Shown one piece after another: positions 33,604 through 41,239 of a stretch of 64,000 nt of DNA (within the stretch, counting starts at the first letter, position 1; the number at the start of each line of letters is the position of its first letter). The DNA is from Nocardia sp. CDC159 (GTDB lineage Bacteria > Actinomycetota > Actinomycetes > Mycobacteriales > Mycobacteriaceae). The stretch covers positions 62,001-126,000 of the forward strand of contig NZ_JAMRXH010000008.1 in the NCBI RefSeq assembly GCF_023740735.1. The letters are read 5' to 3'. The notes below the pieces were generated by a model, which saw only the letters and a list, made by a program, of their open reading frames with translations, was not told where the DNA came from and did no database searches. Both the position numbers and the translations under genes were made by a program.

Positions 33604-35538
33604 TCACAGGGGACCCGCCTCCGCCAGCCGGGCGCCGATGTCGGGGGGTGGATCGGGCTCGTTGCCGCGTTCGGGCTCGTGTTGCGGCGTGAGCTCGAGC
33701 TTGTCGGGCGTATTCGCCGGGGCGCCTTCGATATTCCGAGGCGGCTCCGCCGGAGCCGGGGGTGTGTCGGTATCGGCCTGCGGTTCGGGCGCCTCGACGG
33801 GCGCTACGCCCGGCTGCGGCGGATCGGAGTGCGCCTCACCGCTCGATTCGGCCGCGGGCTCGGCCGGTGTCTGCTCCTCGGCGACGACCGGTATGGCGTA
33901 CTCGCCGAGCCGCAGACTGTAGGCCCGCGTCTCCCCGCCGTCCTCCGACACCGCCAACCGCACCCCGCCGTCGGCTTCGGTCTCGACCGCCAAACGTCCT
34001 CTCCCGGCCTCGAATTCGGCCCGCAGACCGTCGCCCGGCTGCACCAGGTGCGCGATCCGCTCCGCGGCATCGCCGACCCCCTGCTGGATCGCCTGCGCCG
34101 CGGCGTCGAGATGGTGCCGGAGCGTCCCAATGGAATTGCCGAGCCCCGCCCGGTCCGCGCTGGGCGGCGTCCCGTCGACTCCCTGCCGCTCCGCGCCCGC
34201 CCCGGCCGATGTCGGCCCCTCGGCACCCGGCTGAATCACCTCGGCGGAACCCACGCCACCCGGCCGGCTCGCCTCGCCCATATCCGAAACACCTTGCTGT
34301 ACCAGCTCGCCCGCACCGCCAGCGCTCTGCCGAATCACCTCGGCCGCACCCGCAGCACCCTGCTGAACCGCAGCGCCCGCGTCCATAACGCCCTGCTGAA
34401 TCATCTCCCCCACACCACCACCACCAGCAACGCCCTGCTGAATCGCCCCGGCCACACCAGCGATGGCCTGCTGCACCGCCTGACCCGCGCCCTGGACCCC
34501 CTGCTGCATCACCTCGGCCACGCCAGCAACACCCTGCCGCACCGCCTCGCCCCCGCCCAGGACTCCCTGCCGCACCGCAGCACCCACGTCCGGAACGCCC
34601 TGCTGGATCATCCCCGCGACGCTCTGCTGAACCAGGCCCGACAATGCCGACCCGGCCTGCGGACCCGTGTTCTCGAACAGCGAATCGGATTGTTCCCCAG
34701 CCCTGGCCGGCGGGGCGTGACCGGTGCGACGGCTGGAATCCCCCCGCGTCCCCGCCTTCGGATACGGCTCGTCGCTGACCTGGGCGAGGGCATCGATGAT
34801 CACCTTGTACAGGCCCTCGACCCCGAAATGGCAACTGGCGCAGGCTCGCTCGAAGACGCCGACCTTCTCGGTCACATCGGTCCGGAACGGTCCGTGTACC
34901 CAGTCGAAACAGCTCTTCGGCAGGGCGTCGCGGGCGACCCCGGGGAACAGCGCCGCGACCCGGTCGATCCGGTGATCGCCGTCGGAGGGCCGCGCTGCCC
35001 CACCGTCGGCGGCATAGGTCGCGGCGGCCCGGACGATGTCGTGGACCTGTCCGGCATGCTTACCGTCGATCGTGCCCGCGGTCCGATCCCAGATGGCCCG
35101 CACGGCATTCGCCTTCCCGGCGATGATCAGTTTCAGCGCGGGTAGCGCGGCGTCCAAGGCGGCCAGGGCAGTTCGGGAGGCCACCCGGTCCTCGTTCACG
35201 CGCACGAGCAGTCCACGCATCAGATCGGTGGCGGCCGCCGCGGCCGCGCCGTGCCAGATCGACGGCAGCGTCCGGGCCTGCGCGTTCTGCAGCTCCCACT
35301 CGGCGTCGGCCGTCGCGAGCGCCCGTCGCAGCGCATCGGCCACGGTGCCCAGCGCGGTGAGGTTCATGCCCCGCTGCATGTCGTAGCGGGCGCACAGCTC
35401 GAGATAGCCGGGCCCGTCGCCCGGCATCGCCTCCTGCAGCAGCGGCAGATACAGCTCGAAATAGCGCAGGCCGGGCGTCCCGTGATCCAGAATCCGGTCG
35501 ACGTCACCCGATCTCGCGAGATCCGTGTCGGCGCCCAT
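33604..35538 (-). CDS. WxG-type putative type VII substrate with 11-residue repeats
   Basis: 644 residues, no signal peptide. Residues 1-255 are helical, with a WXG100-like hairpin whose turn is Trp-His-Gly at 95-97. A CASCH sequence lies at 233-237, and further cysteines at 49 and 210. Residues about 303-441 are twelve to thirteen degenerate 11-residue repeats with consensus [VIM]-[QR]-Q-G-V-x-G-x-G-x-[AV], encoded by 33-bp repeats. A further helix with the same motif follows (AQAIQQGVGDAAERIAHL). After a small beta-rich segment (470-555) comes a Pro/Glu-rich acidic tail. Its start overlaps the stop of the EspC-like gene by one base (TAATG). It is inferred to be exported by type VII secretion; a lipid-binding role for the repeats is discussed in the findings. 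Confidence 0.75.
   Translation of the reverse strand: MGADTDLARSGDVDRILDHGTPGLRYFELYLPLLQEAMPGDGPGYLELCARYDMQRGMNLTALGTVADALRRALATADAEWELQNAQARTLPSIWHGAAAAAATDLMRGLLVRVNEDRVASRTALAALDAALPALKLIIAGKANAVRAIWDRTAGTIDGKHAGQVHDIVRAAATYAADGGAARPSDGDHRIDRVAALFPGVARDALPKSCFDWVHGPFRTDVTEKVGVFERACASCHFGVEGLYKVIIDALAQVSDEPYPKAGTRGDSSRRTGHAPPARAGEQSDSLFENTGPQAGSALSGLVQQSVAGMIQQGVPDVGAAVRQGVLGGGEAVRQGVAGVAEVMQQGVQGAGQAVQQAIAGVAGAIQQGVAGGGGVGEMIQQGVMDAGAAVQQGAAGAAEVIRQSAGGAGELVQQGVSDMGEASRPGGVGSAEVIQPGAEGPTSAGAGAERQGVDGTPPSADRAGLGNSIGTLRHHLDAAAQAIQQGVGDAAERIAHLVQPGDGLRAEFEAGRGRLAVETEADGGVRLAVSEDGGETRAYSLRLGEYAIPVVAEEQTPAEPAAESSGEAHSDPPQPGVAPVEAPEPQADTDTPPAPAEPPRNIEGAPANTPDKLELTPQHEPERGNEPDPPPDIGARLAEAGPL
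34216..34632 (-). repeat. 33-bp coding repeats (about 12-13 units)
   Basis: DNA counterpart of the 11-residue repeats: units near 33 bases beginning with codons for [Val/Ile]-Gln/Arg-Gln-Gly-Val. One unit is expanded (reads IQQGVAGGGGVGEM), and outer units are degenerate. Such arrays can change length by slippage or recombination, so copy number may vary between strains. Confidence 0.8.
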
Positions 35539-35855
35539 TACGCGCTCGCGGTCTTCCGGGCCGCCTCGGCATCGGTCTCGCCGAGGACCACGACGCTGCT
35601 GCCCAGGGCGTCGGCCAGCGCCTCGGACGCCTCACGCCACTGCAGCAGCCAGGACTCGAGGCGGACCAGCCCGCCATGAATCCCGCTGCCCTGCTCCGCG
35701 TACCCCCGTCCGGCCTGGGCGGCGGCGAAGGCCCCGGGCTGCACCTGTTTCGCGTGGGCGCCGATCGTGGCGGCTGACGTCTTCAGCGCACCGGCCACGG
35801 TGACCAGCGCCTGCCGATCGACGAGCACATCCGCGGACGCCTCGGTGTCGGCCAT
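35538..35855 (-). CDS. EspC-like type VII secretion target
   Basis: 105 residues forming two helices, of the EspC/type VII secretion target class (DUF2580-like): ALVTVAGALKTSAATIGAHA, then GIHGGLVRLESWLLQWREASEALADALG. No signal peptide or membrane segment. The ATG at 35855 has GAGGGGAG upstream. It is first gene of a cassette with the 644-residue repeat protein (one-base overlap) and the small coiled-coil protein. A strong ECF-type promoter motif lies about 40 bases upstream of the start. Confidence 0.8.
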   Translation of the reverse strand: MADTEASADVLVDRQALVTVAGALKTSAATIGAHAKQVQPGAFAAAQAGRGYAEQGSGIHGGLVRLESWLLQWREASEALADALGSSVVVLGETDAEAARKTASA

Positions 35856-35895
35856 CTACGCACTCCCCTCCCTCATGCCCGGTCCCGTCTCTATT

Positions 35896-35922
35896 GGACG
35901 CGGCGGAACCGGACCCGGTTCC
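35896..35922 (-). promoter_or_regulatory. ECF-type promoter GGAAC-N17-CGTC of the EspC-like cassette
   Basis: On the minus strand GGAAC (35922-35918), 17 bases, CGTCC (35900-35896), followed by AAT. Expected transcription start near 35890, giving a leader of about 35 bases to the ATG at 35855. The pattern matches the mycobacterial SigM consensus GGAAC-N16-18-CGTC. It shares GGAACCG and CGTCCAAT with the element upstream of the esx pair at 62864-62890. Confidence 0.65.
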
Positions 35923-35931
35923 ACTGCGGGA

Positions 35932-36240
35932 CTACTCGCCGATCCGTCCCTGATCCGTGCGCACCCACTCGGTGGTGCCGTCGGGATTGTGGCGGAACTC
36001 CCAGGACGCGTAGTCGCCGTCCTCCTCGACGATCGAGACGTGGTCGGCCGTGCCGTCGCGGTCCATATCGGTCCACACCTCCAGGGCATGGGCGCCGTGC
36101 ACGGTCACGCTGTCCGCGATGCCGTCGCCGGTGATGTCCTGGGTCGGGTTGTCCAATTCCACGGAGCCGAGGTGGCCCAGATCGGAGTGGGCGTCGACAT
36201 CCGGAAGGTCGAGGCCCGGCAGGTCGCCTGATGAGATCAT
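35932..36240 (-). CDS. Small protein with DxDxDG-like repeats (DUF6802-like)
   Basis: 102 residues from the ATG at 36240 (GAGGAG six bases upstream). Two aspartate-rich loops, DITGDGIADSVT and DMDRDGTADHVS, resemble calcium-binding DxDxDG/FG-GAP loops, each followed by a beta-strand and a Trp-containing segment (ALEVWTDMD, YASWEFRHN, TEWVRTDQG). No signal peptide. It lies upstream of the EspC-like cassette on the same strand with the ECF promoter between them. Similar proteins occur around type VII genes in this group, but the function is unknown. Confidence 0.75.
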   Translation of the reverse strand: MISSGDLPGLDLPDVDAHSDLGHLGSVELDNPTQDITGDGIADSVTVHGAHALEVWTDMDRDGTADHVSIVEEDGDYASWEFRHNPDGTTEWVRTDQGRIGE

Positions 36241-36361
36241 GTGCGGCTCCTCGAAAGACGCGCGTCGGGATGTCGCTCCATCCTTCCATCTTCGCGGGGG
36301 CGCGCACACCCGTGTTCCCCGCAGCTGTGGACAACCGGCTCGGCTGCGAGCTACATCACAT

Positions 36362-36553
36362 TCAGTACTTGGGCATGACCAGCCACAGCACCAGATAGAC
36401 GATGAACTGCGGGCCGGGCAGCAGGCACGACAGCACGAACAGTAGCCGCACCACATTAGCGTTCCAGCCGAAGTACTGGGCGATGCCACCGCAGACGCCC
36501 GCGATCCACTTGTTCTGCTGCGAGCGGGTGAAGCGGCGGGTGGGGACGGTCAT
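36362..36553 (-). CDS. PspC-domain small membrane protein
   Basis: 63 residues. The PspC signature RSQQNKWIAGVCGGIAQYF is followed by one long hydrophobic helix region (VVRLLFVLSCLLPGPQFIVY, then LVLWLVMPKY). The ATG at 36553 has AAGGAG five bases before it. PspC domains sense membrane stress in the phage-shock system; here it stands alone, with no pspA nearby. Confidence 0.88.
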   Translation of the reverse strand: MTVPTRRFTRSQQNKWIAGVCGGIAQYFGWNANVVRLLFVLSCLLPGPQFIVYLVLWLVMPKY

Positions 36554-36694
36554 CGGTTTCTCCTTCTGTTGATCCCTACCGCTCCACTGTGCGCGACGAT
36601 CACCCTCGGCCGCATCGGGCACGGGACCGATCATCACCCTGATTTCCCACGGCCCGAACTCAGGGTGCCACCCCGAAACCGGCACACTGTCGGG

Positions 36695-38347
36695 GTGACC
36701 ACTCTGCACGCACGCGGGCTGTCTGCCGGGCACGGCGAGCGCACCCTGTTCGCCGACCTCGATCTCGTGCTCGCGCCCGGCGATGTGATCGGGCTGGTCG
36801 GGGTGAACGGCGCGGGCAAGTCGACGCTGCTGCGCATGCTGGCCGAGCAGAATCCGCCGACCGGGGAGATCGCCCTCAGCCCGCCCGATGCGACCGTCGG
36901 CCATCTGACGCAGGAACCCGAGCGGATCGCGGGCGAGACGGTCGCGCGGTTCCTGGTGCGGCGCACGGGAGTGGCCGCGGCGCAGCGGGTCATGGACGCC
37001 GCGGCCGAGCGCCTCGCCGAGGGCGGCGACGACGAGTACTCTCCCGCGCTGGAGCGCTGGCTGGCGCTGGGCGGGGCGGATCTGGAGCAGCGGGCCCAGG
37101 AGGTGGCCGCCGAACTGGGCCTGATCGCGAGCCTGCCGAACGGTCTGGACACCCCGATGACCGGCCTGTCCGGCGGTCAGGCCGCGCGCGCCGGTCTGGC
37201 GTCGGTGCTGTTGTCGCGCTTCGACATTCTGCTGCTCGACGAGCCCACCAACGATCTGGATCTGGACGGGCTGGCCCGGCTCGAACGGTTCGTCGCCGGG
37301 GTGCGGGCGCCGCTGATGATCATCAGCCACGACCGGGAGTTCCTGGCGCGCACGGTGAATCGGATCGTCGAACTCGATCTGGCCCAGCAGCGCGTCGGCA
37401 TCTACGACGGCGGCTACGAGTCCTACCTGGTGGAGCGGGAGATCGCGCGGCGGCACGCCCGCGAGGCCTACGAGGAGTACGCCGACACCAGGGCCGCGCT
37501 CGAGAACCGCATGACCATGCAGCGCAACTGGCTCGAACACGGCGTGCGCACGGCGCGGCGCAAGGCCCGCGATCCGCGAAAGCTGGACTCCGACAAGGCC
37601 GGTCGCAAGACGCGGGCGGAGTCCACCGAGAAGCAGGCGTCGAAGGTGCGCCAGACCCAGCGGCGCATCGAGCGGCTCGACGAGGTGGAGGAGCCGCGCA
37701 AGGAGTGGGAGCTGCGGATGACCATCGCGGCCGCCCCGCGCAGCGGCACGGTGGTCGCCAGCCTCGCCGGTGCGACCGTCCGCCGCGGCGACTTCACTCT
37801 GGGACCGGTGACGGCGCAGGTGGATTGGGGCGATCGGATCGTGGTGACCGGGGCGAACGGCTCGGGAAAATCCACGCTGCTGGCGCTGCTGCTGGGCCGG
37901 ATCGAACCGGACGGCGGGACCGCGACCCTCGGCTCCGGGGTGGCGGTGGGCGAGGTGGATCAGGCGCGCGGGCTGTTTCGCGGGGCCGCCTCGCTCGCGG
38001 ATACCTTCGGCGCACAGGTTCCGGACTGGCCCGAGGCCGAGGTGCGCACCCTGCTCGCCAAATTCGGCCTGCGCGGGCCGCAGGTGCTGCGCGCCAACGA
38101 CACGCTGTCCCCCGGGGAGCGAACCCGGGCGGCACTGGCGCTGCTGCAGGCCCGCGGGGTCAATCTGCTCGTCCTCGACGAACCCACCAACCATCTGGAC
38201 CTCCCGGCCATCGAGCAGCTCGAGCAGGCCGTCGAATCCTTCTCCGGCACACTGCTGCTGGTCACCCACGATCGGCGCATGCTGGACACGGTGCGCGCCA
38301 CCCGCCGCTGGCGCGTCGAGCGGGGGCGGTTGTTCGAGGAAGGGTAG
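36695..38347 (+). CDS. ABC-F family ATPase
   Basis: 550 residues, two ABC ATPase domains in one chain and no membrane segments. First domain: Walker A GVNGAGKST, signature LSGGQAARAG, Walker B LLLDEPTNDLD. Second domain: Walker A GANGSGKST, signature LSPGERTRAAL, Walker B LLVLDEPTNHLD. The interdomain linker (about 250-360) is the charged helical segment typical of ABC-F proteins that enter the ribosomal E site. The GTG at 36695 gives the family N-terminus. Members act in translation quality control or protect ribosomes from antibiotics; which applies here cannot be told from sequence. Convergent with the next operon, two bases apart. Confidence 0.92.
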   Translation: MTTLHARGLSAGHGERTLFADLDLVLAPGDVIGLVGVNGAGKSTLLRMLAEQNPPTGEIALSPPDATVGHLTQEPERIAGETVARFLVRRTGVAAAQRVMDAAAERLAEGGDDEYSPALERWLALGGADLEQRAQEVAAELGLIASLPNGLDTPMTGLSGGQAARAGLASVLLSRFDILLLDEPTNDLDLDGLARLERFVAGVRAPLMIISHDREFLARTVNRIVELDLAQQRVGIYDGGYESYLVEREIARRHAREAYEEYADTRAALENRMTMQRNWLEHGVRTARRKARDPRKLDSDKAGRKTRAESTEKQASKVRQTQRRIERLDEVEEPRKEWELRMTIAAAPRSGTVVASLAGATVRRGDFTLGPVTAQVDWGDRIVVTGANGSGKSTLLALLLGRIEPDGGTATLGSGVAVGEVDQARGLFRGAASLADTFGAQVPDWPEAEVRTLLAKFGLRGPQVLRANDTLSPGERTRAALALLQARGVNLLVLDEPTNHLDLPAIEQLEQAVESFSGTLLLVTHDRRMLDTVRATRRWRVERGRLFEEG

Positions 38348-38349
38348 GG

Positions 38350-39411
38350 TCAGCCCTCGGTGATGGCCGTGATCAGCGTGCGGTTGGCGACCGTGCGGGT
38401 GGTGATGATCTGGGTGAAGGTGTGCGGCGGCTCGTTCGGCTTCTGCTGGGTGAGCCGCACCGCCCACTGCCCCTCCTCGGCGGAACGGGTGATCTGCACG
38501 CAGTAGCGGGTGCCGACCGGGACCTGGTTGATACCGCGCTGAATCTGCTCGGCCGTGGGCACCTTCGCGTCGTCGGCGACGACCGCGCGGGCGGCGAAGC
38601 CGGAGCGCTGCACATAGTAGGCGCGTTCGAAGGCCAGGATGGTATCGGGACCGTTGCCGGTGCCGCCCGGATCGGTGCCGGAAACCACATCGGCGCTGCG
38701 CCGCTGCTCGCAGCCATCGGCCGCCACCGCACCGGCCGGGGCGGTTGCGGTGGTCGGCGCGGGCGTGGTCAGGGTGGTCGACGCGCGCCCGGGTGCGGAT
38801 ACGGTCGCGGTGGCGGGGGTCGCGCGCTTGCCGGTGTGGATGACGGTCAGCACCACCGCCACCACCACGACGCCCAGGCCGATCATGATCAGCGCGGCCA
38901 CCAGCTTGTCGCGGCGGCGGTTGTCCTCGCGCGGGCGACGCGGATGCCGTAATCGCGGACCGGGATTGCCGCCGGATCGATCGATGAGGGTCGGCACCAA
39001 CGCGGACTTGTCGACCAGATCGTCGGGGATGGCGCGGGTGCGCGGCCGCGCGGCACGGGTCGACCCGTCCCCCGCCGCACTCGACAGTCCGGCATCCGCA
39101 TCGTCCGACGGCCCGGCCTCCCGGCCCAGCGCCGCATTCGGTCCGACACCCCCGGCCCCCGGCAGCGCGGCGTAGCGTGGCCCCGGATTCGGGTCCAGCC
39201 ACCGCTCCCAGTCGTCCTGCTCATAGGCCGAATCGTCGTCGACCGGAAGCGGTTCGGGCACAACGCCGCTCGGCTCGGCCCGTCGCCGCGGTGCGCGCCG
39301 CCCGGAACGGCGGCGCTTGGCCTTGCGGGTGGGGGTGCGCAGCATCGGCAGCCCCAGGTCGAACGGATTGCCCTGCCCCTGGCGCGGATCGTCCGAATCA
39401 GATCGTGTCAT
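38350..39411 (-). CDS. Single-pass membrane protein of the Rv3439c-like operon
   Basis: 353 residues. A basic, disordered cytoplasmic N-terminal half (KAKRRRSGRRAPRRR, then acidic stretches), one membrane helix at about 170-191, a Thr/Ala/Pro linker and a C-terminal extracytoplasmic domain of about 120 residues (from DGCEQRRSADVV to ITAITEG). That domain holds two cysteines (DGCEQ and YCVQI) that may form a disulfide. The start overlaps the upstream gene's stop by 14 bases. It is the third gene of the operon with the EspC-like and WxG proteins; a role as their envelope partner is inferred. Family not identified with confidence. Confidence 0.72.
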   Translation of the reverse strand: MTRSDSDDPRQGQGNPFDLGLPMLRTPTRKAKRRRSGRRAPRRRAEPSGVVPEPLPVDDDSAYEQDDWERWLDPNPGPRYAALPGAGGVGPNAALGREAGPSDDADAGLSSAAGDGSTRAARPRTRAIPDDLVDKSALVPTLIDRSGGNPGPRLRHPRRPREDNRRRDKLVAALIMIGLGVVVVAVVLTVIHTGKRATPATATVSAPGRASTTLTTPAPTTATAPAGAVAADGCEQRRSADVVSGTDPGGTGNGPDTILAFERAYYVQRSGFAARAVVADDAKVPTAEQIQRGINQVPVGTRYCVQITRSAEEGQWAVRLTQQKPNEPPHTFTQIITTRTVANRTLITAITEG

Positions 39412-40780
39412 CGCCGAAGTCGCCGATGACGGCGGCCGGAACCGTGTCCTCGACGGCCATCGCGGGCACGGTCACACCGAGCTGGCCGTCGCGGGGCTTG
39501 TGCTCCTGGTCGGTGTTCGGTGGCTGCGCCGGTGGCATGGCCAGGCCGCCGGTGACACCGGGCTGCCCGGGCTCCGGGGGCTTCGGCGGGCCGACCGGCG
39601 CGGGCGGGGCCGGATTCGGCGCGGGGGCAGGCGGATTGGCGGCCACGGGCGGGGGCGCGGCCGGAGCGGATTCCGGGAGCGTGGGTTTCGGCCCTCCGGG
39701 CGGACCGGGTGCGGCGTTCGGGGCGGGCGGGATGATCGAATTGGGCGCGGGCGGAATCACCACGCCGGGCGCGGACGGGGTCGACGGCCCGGATGGCTGG
39801 GTCGTGGTCCCGCCGCCGAAGTCGAAGATCTTCGATCCCGCGGTGCCGTCCCCGGTGCTGGTCGAACCCGGGCGGATGAGCTCGGGCACAGCGGTTTCCA
39901 CCACCTTGTCGACCGATGCCGCGACGGTGTCCATCGCATGCATGCCGACCTCGGCGATCTTGTCGATCAGGTGGGTGCCGATATCCACACCGGCATTGAT
40001 CGCTGCCGTGCCGACCTGCACACCGGCCTGGATCAGCTGGCGCTGCAGCTGCAGCTGGGCGGCCTGGGCCGGATCCATCGGCCGATCCGTGGGGGCGACG
40101 CCGGACAGCGGCGCGTCGGAGGAGTAGGTGTCGCCGGAATAGTCGGAATAGTCGGTCGGCGTCGAGGACCAGTCGTCGTCGGACAATCCGGTGGGCCGGG
40201 TGACGGTCAGCGGGCCCATATCCGACAGGCGCTGGGTATGCCCGTCCATCTCCGACCGAGCGGTCTGCACGGTCGAAATGGCCTCGCGCAGCGCCTGCGT
40301 CGCACGGGCGATCACGGCATCGGTATCGGGTGCGGCGGTGGCGTTGCCCAGGATCGCGCGGGCGTCACTGCGGAAGTCGGCGATGATCCGATCGACCTGC
40401 CGCGCGGCGCGCGAGCTGGTCGCATGCGCCTCCGACAGCACCGACAGATAGGCCGGGCCGCGATCGGAGATGTCGCCGATCTGGGTCTGGGTGGTGCGCA
40501 GCGCGGGCACCGCGGCGTCGGCGCCGGTGCCGGTCCAGGTGGACTCCAGCGCGTGCACGCCCTGCCGGTGCGGGGCCTCGGTATCGGCGGCCCGCGCCGA
40601 GGAATTGGACAGCGCCGCGGCGATGGTGTCGTTCGGGGCGGCCCGGCCGGTACCGAGCGAGGCCCGCAGGTGCAGCAGCGGGCGGACCAGGGTGGCGACG
40701 ATCGGCGGATCGACATTCGGATCGATCGGGGCCGAAGCCTCTTCCGCGGGGCGGCCTTTCAGGGCCGTTGCGCGCCTCAT
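39398..40780 (-). CDS. Ala/Pro-rich WxG protein, Rv3439c-like type VII substrate
   Basis: 460 residues, no signal peptide. The N-terminal half is helical with a WXG-type turn Trp-Thr-Gly at 82-84 (ESTWTGTGADAAV). A long amphipathic helix (QLQLQRQLIQAGVQVGTAAI, then IDKIAEVGMHAMDTVAASVD) follows. The C-terminal third is a Pro/Ala/Gly low-complexity tail. Size, composition, and position directly downstream of a 109-residue EspC-like gene and of glmM match M. tuberculosis Rv3439c (467 aa) next to Rv3440c and mrsA/glmM. The ATG overlaps the upstream stop by four bases (ATGA). Confidence 0.78.
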   Translation of the reverse strand: MRRATALKGRPAEEASAPIDPNVDPPIVATLVRPLLHLRASLGTGRAAPNDTIAAALSNSSARAADTEAPHRQGVHALESTWTGTGADAAVPALRTTQTQIGDISDRGPAYLSVLSEAHATSSRAARQVDRIIADFRSDARAILGNATAAPDTDAVIARATQALREAISTVQTARSEMDGHTQRLSDMGPLTVTRPTGLSDDDWSSTPTDYSDYSGDTYSSDAPLSGVAPTDRPMDPAQAAQLQLQRQLIQAGVQVGTAAINAGVDIGTHLIDKIAEVGMHAMDTVAASVDKVVETAVPELIRPGSTSTGDGTAGSKIFDFGGGTTTQPSGPSTPSAPGVVIPPAPNSIIPPAPNAAPGPPGGPKPTLPESAPAAPPPVAANPPAPAPNPAPPAPVGPPKPPEPGQPGVTGGLAMPPAQPPNTDQEHKPRDGQLGVTVPAMAVEDTVPAAVIGDFGDDTI

Positions 40781-41106
40781 ACGCTCACCTCACCCTCGCC
40801 CGCGCGGGTGACCGCCGCGGCCGAACCGGAATCGATACCCTGCGAAGCGACGTTGTGATCGCGCAGCACCTGCCCGTAGGTGGCGACCAACCGGCTCGCC
40901 GTCGAGAGCGCCTGGGCGTGTTCGGAAACCGCCGCGGTGAACCGGGCCGCGAATTCCGAGCCGACCAGCCCGAGATCGGCCGAGAGCTGCCCGGGATTCA
41001 CCGCTCCGGCCGCGACCGCGGCCGCCGCGGCCAATTGCTCCGAGACGGTGTCCGCGATGGCGGTGTAGGCGGCCATCGCCACCGGATCGAGCTTCAGCGT
41101 GTTCAC
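40777..41106 (-). CDS. EspC-like type VII secretion target, Rv3440c-like
   Basis: 109 residues, two helices without signal peptide: MNTLKLDPVAMAAYTAIADT, then GSEFAARFTAAVSEHAQALS and a short polar tail. This is the type VII secretion target class. The GTG at 41106 has GAGGGGG directly upstream. It leads the operon with the Rv3439c-like protein and the single-pass membrane protein. Its counterpart in M. tuberculosis is Rv3440c (103 aa) in the same place beside glmM. Confidence 0.78.
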   Translation of the reverse strand: MNTLKLDPVAMAAYTAIADTVSEQLAAAAAVAAGAVNPGQLSADLGLVGSEFAARFTAAVSEHAQALSTASRLVATYGQVLRDHNVASQGIDSGSAAAVTRAGEGEVSV

Positions 41107-41239
41107 TGTTCCCCCTCACGGAAACCCAAGCTTTCGCTGTCGCATCATGATTCAGCGTCCACCATACTTCGCGGTACGCCGGGGCGCGCCCCGATGCACC
41201 ACAGTGTTACCTACGACCAGCGAAATTCCGCTACGGGGG

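Noticed and set aside
34827..34841. c-type cytochrome assignment from CASCH
   Set aside because: Single motif, no Sec signal, and a WxG-type helical context; treated as a metal or redox site at most.
36362..39202. 946-codon minus-strand frame
   Set aside because: Only its last 63 codons (PspC protein) are real; the rest is antisense to the ABC-F gene and overlaps the neighbouring membrane protein in another frame.
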